NCBI RefSeq assembly: GCF_007991455.1
Contig: NZ_BJYJ01000015.1
Span: 53,426-117,425, forward strand
DNA from: Chryseobacterium hagamense
GTDB taxonomy: Bacteria; Bacteroidota; Bacteroidia; Flavobacteriales; Weeksellaceae
Length of the DNA stretch: 64,000 bases
Direction: 5' to 3'
Shown here: one piece after another, positions 27,494-35,238 of the stretch
Layout of the letters: each line of letters opens with the position of its first letter
How positions within the stretch are numbered: the first letter of the stretch is position 1
Notes under the pieces: model-generated
Databases searched by the model: none
The model's input: only the letters and a program-made list of their open reading frames with translations
What the model was told of the DNA's origin: nothing
Translations under genes and position numbers: made by a program

Positions 27494-27526
27494 AAACCTC
27501 ATAGGTTTTGAAAACCTGTGAGATTT
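27494..27526. repeat. Hairpin remnant between argF' and argB
   Basis: aaacctca-taggttttgaaaacc-tgtgagattt resembles the hairpin at 15045-15077. It sits in the 58-base spacer. Confidence 0.45.
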
Positions 27527-27528
27527 AA

Positions 27529-28488
27529 TTATTTAGCATTAAGTTCATCCAGAATTTCAGAAAACACGGCCTGTGCCGAAAAAATCCGGTTTTTGGCCTG
27601 CCGGTAAATGATCGAATTTTCTCCGTCCATTACCTCATCGCTTAACTCCACATTTCTGCGGACCGGAAGGCAGTGCATGACTTTAGCATCATTGGTCACT
27701 TCGAGTTTTTCATTGGTCAGCATCCAGTTCTCCTTTACTTCAGGCATTGCCGCATAATCATCAAAGGACGACCAGTTTTTTACATAAACGAAATCGGCAT
27801 CTTTCAGGGCTTCATCCTGATCGTGGATAACGGGTACCGCTTTGGTGAAATTTCGGTCCAGGTCATAACCTTCCGGATTGGTGATCACGAAATCGACCTC
27901 CATTTCCTGCATCCATTCGGCAAAAGAATTTCCTACGGCCTGTGCGATCGGCTTGATATGCGGCGCCCAGGTAAGAACCACTTTCGGTTTCCGTTCTCCG
28001 GTCCGGTTTTCGGTAATCGTGATACAGTCTGCCAGGCTCTGCAAAGGATGCCGTGTGGCAGATTCGAGAGAAATAACCGGAACTTTTGCGTGCTGCTCAA
28101 ACTGGCTCAGGATGCTTTCATTCACATCATCTTCCTTGTTTTTCATCCCGGCAAAACAGCGTACGGCAATAATATCGCAATACTGGTTCAGGACTTCGAT
28201 GGCGTCTTTGATGTGCTCTACCGTATCGCCGTTCATCACCGCGCCGTCTGCGAATTCCAGGTTCCACGCTTCCTGTGCGGCATTTAAGGTTAAGACATTC
28301 AACCCTAAATTCTGTGCGGCAATCTGGCTGCTCAAACGGGTCCGTAAACTGGAGTTCAAAAAGACCAGTCCGATGGTTTTTCCTTTCCCTTTATCCGGTT
28401 CCGAGAGCGGATTTTCTTTGATGAGCAATGCTTTCTTTATGATTTCCTGTAAGTTGTCAACATCACTTACAGCAGTAAACTTTTTCAT
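27529..28488 (-). CDS. argF': N-acyl-ornithine carbamoyltransferase (argF' type)
   Basis: This is a 319-residue carbamoyltransferase of the branch that acts on N-acetyl- or N-succinyl-ornithine rather than ornithine. The phosphate loop reads FLNSSLRTRLSSQ (residues 43-55) in place of STRTR. ATRHPLQSLADC (near 145-155), TWAPHIKPIAQAVGNSFAEWM and HCLPVRRN match the acyl-ornithine branch. The position that separates acetyl (Glu) from succinyl (Pro) enzymes precedes Glu-His at residues 91-92; here it is Val90, in GDTVEH. So acyl specificity is open. It uses carbamoyl phosphate from CarAB. Confidence 0.92.
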   Translation of the reverse strand: MKKFTAVSDVDNLQEIIKKALLIKENPLSEPDKGKGKTIGLVFLNSSLRTRLSSQIAAQNLGLNVLTLNAAQEAWNLEFADGAVMNGDTVEHIKDAIEVLNQYCDIIAVRCFAGMKNKEDDVNESILSQFEQHAKVPVISLESATRHPLQSLADCITITENRTGERKPKVVLTWAPHIKPIAQAVGNSFAEWMQEMEVDFVITNPEGYDLDRNFTKAVPVIHDQDEALKDADFVYVKNWSSFDDYAAMPEVKENWMLTNEKLEVTNDAKVMHCLPVRRNVELSDEVMDGENSIIYRQAKNRIFSAQAVFSEILDELNAK

Positions 28489-28963
28489 TGTAATACATTT
28501 TTAGGAGCCTCCGGTTATTGTTTTTTTTCTTACATGGATGATGACGTGGCTTCGACTCCGCTAGCCACCGGGTCATCGAATTTCAACCACCAGCGAACCA
28601 AAACCATTGAAAATCTTTGATTTTGCCTCAAGTATTTTTATTATTTATGAATCGGCGAACCTCTTCGAGGTTTCTTCTTCTGTGATCTAAATATTCGTAA
28701 CTCTTCAATTTTAAATCTTATGCTAATGTGTCAAAAAGCTTGTGTAACTTTTGTGGTTAAATTCTTTAACGGAACGCAGCGTGGCTTCGAGAACCTCAGC
28801 CACCGGACCGTTAATCTTTCAAAATAAAACGTTACCTGAAAAATCTTCGATTTTTTATCTTCTGTGATCTAAAAATACCCGCAATACTGTAAACTAAAAT
28901 CTTATGTGACTTATGTGTCAAAAAGCTTTTGTAACTTTTGTGGTTAAATTCTTCCACATCATA
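28489..28963. repeat. Tandem dispersed repeat units inside the arg operon
   Basis: Two related units lie one after the other. Each begins with a gtggct...agccac hairpin (28546-28568 and 28781-28803). Each then has gaaaatcttcgatttt-like, tgtgatctaaa, aaatctta and gtgtcaaaaagct-ttgt(a)actttttgtggttaaatt-like blocks. A third unit is at 1442-1600. The insert separates argD from argF' by 475 bases in an operon otherwise closely packed. No gene is seen. Confidence 0.6.
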
Positions 28964-30133
28964 TTAAAGTATGACTGTTTCCTGCTCTTTCACACTTACA
29001 TTTTCCAGCACCGTTTTCAAAGCTTTAATAAAAAGGTCGGTTTCTTCCTTTTTGATATTCAGTGCGGGAAGAATCCTCAGTACGGTTTTATCATTGGAGT
29101 TGCCGGTAAAAATATGGTGATCATACAGGAGGCTGCTCCTTATTTCCGTACAATCACGGTCGAGCTCGATTCCGATCATTAAACCCTTCCTGCGGATGTT
29201 TCTGATATGCGGGAAATTCTTAATTTCATTTTCAAGGTACGCTCCGGTCTCCTTGGCATTTTCCATCAGGTTTTCCTCTTTCATAACATCCAGCACGGCG
29301 ATGGCAGCCGCACACGCAAGATGATTTCCGCCAAAAGTAGTTCCTAAAAGACCATTGCTTGCCTTAAATTTCGGATGGATCAGAACGCCGCCGATCGGGA
29401 AACCGTTTCCCATTCCTTTCGCGGTTGTGATCAGATCGGCTTCAACTCCAAATTCCTGATGCGCGAAAAAGTAGCCGCTTCTTCCATACCCCGACTGTAC
29501 TTCATCCAGGATCAGAACCGAATCATACTTTTCGCACAATTCCTTGATTTTACTTAAGAATTCTACTGTCGGAATCATAATGCCGCCGACCCCCTGAATG
29601 CCTTCGATGATCACCGATGAAATCGCATGGCCTTCTTCTTCGAAAATTTCTTCAAGCTGTGCGATGTTGTTCCATTCCGATCTGATAAATCTTTCGTCGT
29701 AATTTACCGGAGCGACGATCTTGGGATTATCCGTTACCGAAACGGCGGCTGAGGTCCTCCCGTGGAAAGAGCCTGAAAAATACAGGACTTTATGTTTACC
29801 GTTATGAAAAGAAGCCAGCTTTAAGGCGTTTTCATTGGCCTCTGCTCCTGAATTGCAGAGGAACAGATGGTAATCTTCCAGCCCCGAAAGTTTTCCCAAC
29901 TTATCCGCCAATTCAGTCTGCAGCGCATTCTGAACCGAGTTGGAATAGAAGGATATTTTCTCCAACTGGTCTTTTAACCTGTCCTGATAATGCGGATGGT
30001 TGTGCCCGATGGAGATCACGGCATGGCCTCCGTAGAAATCGAGATATTGCTCTCCTTTGTCGTCCCAGAGAAATGATCCCTGAGCTTTGACCGGCTTAAT
30101 ATTAAATAATGGATATACGTTGAATAAATTCAT
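28964..30133 (-). CDS. argD: Acetylornithine aminotransferase family protein
   Basis: This is a 389-residue class III PLP aminotransferase. It makes N-acyl-ornithine from the semialdehyde and glutamate. FLCNSGAEANENALKLA, YFSGSFHGRTSAAVSVT, ILDEVQSGYGRSG and the PLP lysine in TTAKGMGNGFPIG are all present. Length is normal. It lies about 70 bases after argC and 475 bases before argF', which are separated by repeats. The ATG at 30133 (MNLFNVYPLF) is well placed. Confidence 0.94.
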   Translation of the reverse strand: MNLFNVYPLFNIKPVKAQGSFLWDDKGEQYLDFYGGHAVISIGHNHPHYQDRLKDQLEKISFYSNSVQNALQTELADKLGKLSGLEDYHLFLCNSGAEANENALKLASFHNGKHKVLYFSGSFHGRTSAAVSVTDNPKIVAPVNYDERFIRSEWNNIAQLEEIFEEEGHAISSVIIEGIQGVGGIMIPTVEFLSKIKELCEKYDSVLILDEVQSGYGRSGYFFAHQEFGVEADLITTAKGMGNGFPIGGVLIHPKFKASNGLLGTTFGGNHLACAAAIAVLDVMKEENLMENAKETGAYLENEIKNFPHIRNIRRKGLMIGIELDRDCTEIRSSLLYDHHIFTGNSNDKTVLRILPALNIKKEETDLFIKALKTVLENVSVKEQETVIL

Positions 30134-30138
30134 GTCTT

Positions 30139-30205
30139 AATTATAGATGATGATTGATGATTGATATAATCTGAAAGATTGACCATTGGCTTATTGACCC
30201 TTCAC
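30139..30205. repeat. argC-argD spacer with low-complexity repeat
   Basis: Words such as gatgatgattgatgattga and gattgaccattg, of the same family as at 3978-4210 and 53515-54062, fill the spacer. Confidence 0.4.
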
Positions 30206-31168
30206 CTAAAAAGCTGCCGGTTTCAGGTTCAGTCCCAGATTTTCTTCCCAGCCCATGGCGATGTTCATATTCTGTACGGCCTGTCCGGAAGCTCCTTTCA
30301 GCAGATTGTCAATCGCTGAGTGAACGACCATCACATTCCCCTGTTTTTCAATCTGAATCACACAGCGATTGGTATTGACAACCTGTTTTAAATCAATGGC
30401 TTTCTTACTTACCGTGACAAACGGTGCTTCTGCATAAAAATCATTAAACCACTGTTCAATATCTGAAAACTCCGCTTCTGTTTTTATCGTGGAGCTCGTA
30501 AAAATTCCCCTTGCAAAATCCCCCCGCCACGGCACGAAATTCAGGCTGATTTCATTTGAGCCGGAGGCAGCCAGCTGCTGCAGAATCTCATCCACATGCT
30601 GGTGCGTCAGGGTTTTATAGGCCGAAATATTATCGTTCCTCCAGGTAAAATGCGTGGTCGCCTGCAAAGACTGCCCTGCACCCGTAGACCCTGTAATTCC
30701 GGTGGTATATACTTCATTCAGCAGACCTTTATCCGCCAATGGGAGCAATGCCAGCTGGATGGCCGTCGCAAAGCATCCCGGATTGGCAATACTTTTAGCT
30801 CCAGAAATTTGTTCTTTATTGATTTCAGGCAAGCCGTAGATAAAATTCCGGTCTCCGAAGTTTCCATCCAGCCGGAAATCGTTTCCTAAATCGATAACCA
30901 GGGTTTCATCTTTTACCGGATTCTGAGCGAGCCAGTTCCGGCTCTCCTGATGAGGAAGGCACAGAAATAGAACATCTGTTTCTTCCGGCCGGTCCGTCAG
31001 TTCCATTTCACAAACGGCTGCCAGATCCGGATACCCATCCGAAATTTTTGTTCCCGGATGGGAACGGCTGTACAGAAATCCTAAAGATACCTCAGGATGA
31101 AAGGCCAGAAGACGGACCAGTTCGCTGCCGGTATAACCGTTCGCTCCTATAATTCCTACCGTCTTCAT
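30206..31168 (-). CDS. argC: N-acetyl-gamma-glutamyl-phosphate reductase
   Basis: This is a 320-residue NADPH enzyme that reduces the acyl-glutamyl phosphate made by ArgB. The Rossmann motif GIIGANGYTGSELVRLLA opens the protein, and the catalytic Cys132 is in NPGCFATAIQLALL. YKTLTHQHVDEI and NFVPWRGDFARGIFTS are family motifs. The short type of about 320 residues is common in Bacteroidota. It follows argG by 67 bases in the same direction. Confidence 0.95.
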   Translation of the reverse strand: MKTVGIIGANGYTGSELVRLLAFHPEVSLGFLYSRSHPGTKISDGYPDLAAVCEMELTDRPEETDVLFLCLPHQESRNWLAQNPVKDETLVIDLGNDFRLDGNFGDRNFIYGLPEINKEQISGAKSIANPGCFATAIQLALLPLADKGLLNEVYTTGITGSTGAGQSLQATTHFTWRNDNISAYKTLTHQHVDEILQQLAASGSNEISLNFVPWRGDFARGIFTSSTIKTEAEFSDIEQWFNDFYAEAPFVTVSKKAIDLKQVVNTNRCVIQIEKQGNVMVVHSAIDNLLKGASGQAVQNMNIAMGWEENLGLNLKPAAF

Positions 31169-31235
31169 ATAACTAAATTGATATTTTTGAAAAATTTAAA
31201 CATACTTAAAGTACAAAGCTTAAAGCCAGCAGCCA

Positions 31236-32432
31236 TTAGCTATTCGCCTTATTGATCTGATGGTAAATATTTAATGAATTGCTTACAATTTTTGTATATC
31301 CCTTCACATCATCGCCGGTCCAGGCCCTGTTGGCCTCCCCGTAGCTTCCGAATTTATCGGACATTAAATCGTGTACGGATTCGATGCCATTTAAAACAAA
31401 CCGGTACGGATGGAGGGTGATAAATACTTTACCGCTCACCGTTTTCTGGGAATCAGCCAGAAACGATTCGATGTTTCGCATCACAGGATCCAGGAAAAGC
31501 GCTTCGTGAAGCCAGTTCCCATACCAGTCGGACAATTGGGACTTCATCATCTGCTGGTATTTGGAGAGCGTATGCTTTTCCAGTAAATGATGTGCTTTAA
31601 TAATCACAGAGGCCGCCGCCGCTTCAAAGCCTACTCTGCCTTTGATTCCAACAATCGTATCTCCTACGTGAATATCCCTTCCGATGCCGTATGCCGAAGC
31701 CAGTTGCTCTATTTTCTGGATGGCGTATACCGGATGTTCAACATCTTCCCCGTTCACGGCGGTAACTTCCCCGTTTTTGAATTCAATTTCCAGTTCCGAT
31801 GGTCGGGTTTCTTTAATCTGCGACGGAAAAGCTTCTTCCGGCAGGCTGTTCCGGGAAGTCAGTGTTTCTTTTCCACCTACCGAAGTTCCCCAAAGTCCTT
31901 TATTCACAGAATACTGCGCTTTATGGAATTCCATCTCACAGCCGTGGCTCTTCAGGAATTCAATCTCTTCCTCGCGGGAAAGAGACAGGTCACGGATCGG
32001 CGTAATAATTTCCACCTCCGGACACATCACCTGGAAAATCAGGTCAAAACGCACCTGATCGTTTCCGGCGCCGGTACTTCCGTGAGCTATCGCATCGGCA
32101 CCGGTTTCTATGGCATATTTAGCAATTTCCTGCGCCTGGATGGTACGTTCCGCACTTACCGACAGCGGATAGGTATTGTTTTTCAGCACGTTTCCGAAAA
32201 CCAGAAATTTTACACAAGAATTATAATAGTCTTCCTGAGCGGCAACGCACCTGTATTCTTTCACCCCGAGATTCAGGGCCCTCCTCTCCAGCTCTTTTTC
32301 TTCTTCCCTGGAAAAACCTCCGGTGTTTACAGTCACTGCATATACCTCATACCCCAGGGTCTCGCTGAGATATTTGGCACAGTAAGAGGTATCCAGACCT
32401 CCGCTAAACGCTAAAACTACTTTCTTGCTCAT
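31236..32432 (-). CDS. argG: Argininosuccinate synthase
   Basis: This is a 398-residue enzyme that joins citrulline and aspartate with ATP. The PP-loop is VLAFSGGLDTSYCAKYL. HGSTGAGNDQVRFDL and the SLSREEEIEFL segment follow. The frame opens at 32468, but MSKKVVLAF at 32432 is the natural start. That ATG lies inside the end of the GNAT gene, a 29-base overlap, so translation is likely coupled. It is the second gene of the arg operon. Confidence 0.95.
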   Translation of the reverse strand: MSKKVVLAFSGGLDTSYCAKYLSETLGYEVYAVTVNTGGFSREEEKELERRALNLGVKEYRCVAAQEDYYNSCVKFLVFGNVLKNNTYPLSVSAERTIQAQEIAKYAIETGADAIAHGSTGAGNDQVRFDLIFQVMCPEVEIITPIRDLSLSREEEIEFLKSHGCEMEFHKAQYSVNKGLWGTSVGGKETLTSRNSLPEEAFPSQIKETRPSELEIEFKNGEVTAVNGEDVEHPVYAIQKIEQLASAYGIGRDIHVGDTIVGIKGRVGFEAAAASVIIKAHHLLEKHTLSKYQQMMKSQLSDWYGNWLHEALFLDPVMRNIESFLADSQKTVSGKVFITLHPYRFVLNGIESVHDLMSDKFGSYGEANRAWTGDDVKGYTKIVSNSLNIYHQINKANS

Positions 32433-33003
32433 TATTGTATCGATTATCCGGCTGACTATTTTCAGCACTGTTCTTTTTTTTATTTTCAGGAACGAAAAGC
32501 ATGGCTGTACAAAGACAGTTTTTCCTTTCCTTTTTCATCAGGATATCGTAATTCACGCAACTTTTACAGCCGTTCCAGAATTCTTCATCCTGGGTGAGTT
32601 CGGAATAAATCACCGGCTTGTAACCGAGATCACTGTTGATCTTCATAACCGCCTGCCCGGTCGTTAATCCGAAAATCTTGGCTTCGGGATACTTATTCCG
32701 CGATAAAGCGAATACTTTATCCTTGATCAGGGTAGCCACGCCCAGATGCCTGAACTCCGGAGAGACAATCAGTCCGGAATTGGCCACAAACTGACCGTGG
32801 GACCAGGTTTCTATATAACAGAAACCTACCCATTTCCCGTTATCCGTCGCTACTACCGCGTTTCCTTCAGCAATTTTTTTACTGAGGTACTCGATGGAAC
32901 GCTTGGCGATTCCCGTTCCTCTGCGCTGGGCAGAATCATACATTTCCTGCTGTATTTCATTCACATACATCAGATGAATGGATGAGGAAACTTCTATATC
33001 CAT
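32404..33003 (-). CDS. GNAT acetyltransferase, probable first arginine enzyme (ArgA-like)
   Basis: This is a 199-residue GNAT protein. The frame opens at a TTG (33027); the ATG at 33003 (MDIEVSSSIH) is preferred. The acetyl-CoA site shows as GLIVSPEFRHLGVATLIKDK, with FGLTTGQAVMKINSDLGYKPV typical of the ArgA/GNAT group. The last ~40 residues, after KKERKNCLC, are hydrophilic. As head gene of the arg operon, overlapping argG, it is the natural candidate for making N-acylglutamate. That role is inferred from position. Confidence 0.85.
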   Translation of the reverse strand: MDIEVSSSIHLMYVNEIQQEMYDSAQRRGTGIAKRSIEYLSKKIAEGNAVVATDNGKWVGFCYIETWSHGQFVANSGLIVSPEFRHLGVATLIKDKVFALSRNKYPEAKIFGLTTGQAVMKINSDLGYKPVIYSELTQDEEFWNGCKSCVNYDILMKKERKNCLCTAMLFVPENKKKNSAENSQPDNRYNNEQESSFSV

Positions 33004-33024
33004 GTATTTATCTGAATTTTTCAG

Positions 33025-33057
33025 CAAATTTAAAATATTATTACTTTAAAAAACAAA
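33025..33057 (-). promoter_or_regulatory. Promoter of the arginine operon
   Basis: On the minus strand TTTG (33057-33054) is followed by 21 bases and TAAATTTG (33032-33025). Transcription would start near 33019, about 16 bases before the GNAT ATG. Confidence 0.7.
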
Positions 33058-33096
33058 TTTTAAAGATATTTTTTAGGTTAAAATATTATTAAAAAG

Positions 33097-33121
33097 TTAA
33101 TTTATCTTTATGTTAAATTAA
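33097..33121. promoter_or_regulatory. Candidate operator between arg operon and InsA-like gene
   Basis: Perfect arms ttaattta / taaattaa are separated by nine bases, midway between the two divergent promoters. The region is very A/T-rich, so chance is a real alternative. Confidence 0.3.
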
Positions 33122-33139
33122 TATATTGCTAAATTATTA

Positions 33140-33147
33140 TATATTTG
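33140..33147 (+). promoter_or_regulatory. -7 element of the InsA-like gene
   Basis: TATATTTG matches TAnnTTTG, 17 bases before the ATG. No clear TTTG lies at the -33 position. Confidence 0.45.
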
Positions 33148-33164
33148 CTAAAAAGATATAGGTA

Positions 33165-33581
33165 ATGGATAATCAGTGTCCTAAGTGCAACAGCATCAAA
33201 GTAGTAAAGAGCGGGATCATCAATGAAAAACAACGTTTTCTCTGCAAAGACTGCGGATATTATTTTACCGTGAAAAAACTGGGAAAACAGATTGACGACT
33301 ATTATGTAACCAAAGCACTGCAGCTGTACCTCGAAGGTCTGAGCTTCCGTGAAATCGAAAGAATCATCGGGGTTTCCCATGTTACCATCAGTTCATGGAT
33401 CAAGAAATACAACATTACCAGGCCCCCTCATTCGGAGTTCCATCCCGTCTATAAAATCCTGAAGCAGAATGAACTGATCGAATATATGTCCAAAGAGGAA
33501 AACATTAAAAATTCAGGACTGATCATTACTCAATTTGCAGATAAATACATGCTGATCAAATGGGAAAGATTTAAAAAATAA
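33165..33581 (+). CDS. InsA-like zinc-ribbon/HTH protein without transposase domain
   Basis: This is a 138-residue protein. The N-terminal zinc ribbon has Cys5-x2-Cys8 and Cys27-x2-Cys30 (CPKC and CKDC) with the GYYFTV strand that follows in IS1 InsA and IS1595 proteins. A helix-turn-helix follows (GLSFREIERIIGVSHVTISSWIKKY). The last ~55 residues (FHPVYKILKQNELIEYM, then FADKYMLIKWERFK) are not catalytic, and there is no DDE domain or terminal inverted repeats. It is therefore probably a domesticated DNA-binding protein. It is divergent from the arg operon and lies ahead of the carboxylate block, so it may regulate either. Confidence 0.8.
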   Translation: MDNQCPKCNSIKVVKSGIINEKQRFLCKDCGYYFTVKKLGKQIDDYYVTKALQLYLEGLSFREIERIIGVSHVTISSWIKKYNITRPPHSEFHPVYKILKQNELIEYMSKEENIKNSGLIITQFADKYMLIKWERFKK

Positions 33582-33740
33582 ACAATGAGTCGTGAGTTAT
33601 AAGTTGATAGTTATGAGTTATGAAATAGAAATAGAAATTCATATTATAATTTTAACCTTAGAACTGATCATTTATAACTCAAAACTATACCTTTAGCATT
33701 AGTATATATTAAATTTTCATAACTAAATTATTAATTACAA
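33582..33740. repeat. Spacer with low-complexity repeat words
   Basis: gagtcgtgagttataagttgat and gagttatgaaa words (33585-33630) followed by cataactcaaaac. No gene is seen. Confidence 0.35.
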
Positions 33741-33768
33741 TTTGGCTTTTGCAAAAAATAACGCCAAA
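33741..33768. promoter_or_regulatory. Inverted repeat before the porin gene
   Basis: tttggc / gccaaa arms with a 16-base spacer lie 13 bases before the ATG. This could be an operator or a 5'-UTR hairpin. Confidence 0.3.
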
Positions 33769-33780
33769 AATTGATAATTT

Positions 33781-35160
33781 ATGAAGAAAATACTCACTTT
33801 TATCGGATTAGCTTTAATCAGCAATTCTCTATATTCCCAGGGATCACCGGATTATGGGAGCGGACTGAAACTCAACCTGAATCAACAGGGTGACAAATAT
33901 GTGAGGTTTATTTTATGGGATCAGTTCTGGCTGAGAAATACCGAAATGAATCCCGGAAGCATGGTGGGCGGAGAACCTACCGACAATTCCTGGAGCCTGG
34001 GAAACCGCAGGCTGCGCACCCTGGCGTATGCCCAGATCTCCAAAAGATACATGATCCTCCTCCACTTCGGGATCAACAACCAGACCTTCATCAACGGCGG
34101 TGCACCGGGAACCAGCGGTACCGGAGGCAACGGCAACGGGAAAAAGACCCAGCTGTTTTTCCATGATGCGTGGAACGAATACGCTGTATTCCTGCCCGGA
34201 GAAGCCGGAAAATTCAGTTTATCCTTAGGAGCCGGACTGCATTATTATATGGGACTTTCCCGGATGACCATGGCTTCCACGCTGAATTTCCTTACGGTAG
34301 ACTCCCCTGTCTTTACCTGGCCGCTGATCGACAATTCCGACCAGTTTGCCCGCCAGCTGGGAATGTTCGCCAAAGGAAAATACGGAAAACTGGAATACCG
34401 CTTCAGCCTGAACAAACCTTTTGCCACCGATCTTACTCCGCCCAACGTTACCGATCCTTCAAAGGCGGTAGCCGTAGACAACAACGGAAACCCGAATTTC
34501 TCAAAAGCAGGCTACGTGGAATACCAGTTTCTGGATGAGGAATCCAATACACTGCCTTTTAAGGTAGGTTCTTATTTAGGGACAAAAAAAGTCTTTAACC
34601 TAGGTGCCGGATTTTACCATCAAAAAGACGGAACGCGGACTTCCGTGAATTCGAATATCGAAAAACACGACATTACCCTTTTTGCAGTAGATGCTTTTGC
34701 CGACATTCCTTTGGGCAGTGCCAAAAATAAAATGGCCGTTTCTGCCTATGCCGGTTATTACAATTACCAGTTCGGCCCGAATTACCTGAGAAACCTGGGA
34801 ACCATGAACATCGCCGCTTCCGATCCGAACTTTATCGGTCAGAAAGCCATTGCCGGACCCGGAAACCTGCAACCTGTGATCGGGACCGGAAATATGATCT
34901 ATGCACAGGCCGGGCTGTTGCTGCCCAGCCAGGCGGAAAAACCCAAGATCAGGATTCAGCCTTTTGCAGCCTACACGCACAAAAGTTTTGAGGCCTTGGA
35001 CAAATCATCCTCACAATTCGACTTTGGGGCCAACTGGTTCCTGGACGGCCAACACGCCAAAATCACCACCCAGTATTCCACCAGGCCGGTGTATACCAGC
35101 CCAACGGAAAGTCCTTCTTCAAAAGGGGAATTCATCGTTCAGTTCCAGATTTATCTGTAG
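33781..35160 (+). CDS. Porin-like outer-membrane protein
   Basis: This is a 459-residue protein with a signal peptide (MKKILTFIGLALISNSLYSQ). The mature chain has the alternating pattern of an outer-membrane beta-barrel and closes with a terminal strand ending in KGEFIVQFQIYL. Segments such as KYVRFILWDQFWLRNTEM, YMILLHFGINNQTF and KLEYRFSLNKPFATDL fit a substrate porin. I do not recognise a named family. It starts the block that continues with the MHS transporter 78 bases on, so it likely lets the same substrate cross the outer membrane. Confidence 0.75.
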   Translation: MKKILTFIGLALISNSLYSQGSPDYGSGLKLNLNQQGDKYVRFILWDQFWLRNTEMNPGSMVGGEPTDNSWSLGNRRLRTLAYAQISKRYMILLHFGINNQTFINGGAPGTSGTGGNGNGKKTQLFFHDAWNEYAVFLPGEAGKFSLSLGAGLHYYMGLSRMTMASTLNFLTVDSPVFTWPLIDNSDQFARQLGMFAKGKYGKLEYRFSLNKPFATDLTPPNVTDPSKAVAVDNNGNPNFSKAGYVEYQFLDEESNTLPFKVGSYLGTKKVFNLGAGFYHQKDGTRTSVNSNIEKHDITLFAVDAFADIPLGSAKNKMAVSAYAGYYNYQFGPNYLRNLGTMNIAASDPNFIGQKAIAGPGNLQPVIGTGNMIYAQAGLLLPSQAEKPKIRIQPFAAYTHKSFEALDKSSSQFDFGANWFLDGQHAKITTQYSTRPVYTSPTESPSSKGEFIVQFQIYL

Positions 35161-35238
35161 AATTGTCCGGCATCAGCCATCCAAAATAAATTTCAGAAAA
35201 CCCAATAGCAAATTTTAACAAACACTAAAACCAGCCAT

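Noticed and set aside
28489..28963. CRISPR array
   Set aside because: The repeats are long, degenerate and only two in tandem, without uniform spacers.
33165..33581. Intact IS1-type insertion sequence
   Set aside because: No transposase catalytic domain, terminal inverted repeats or target duplication is visible around the gene.
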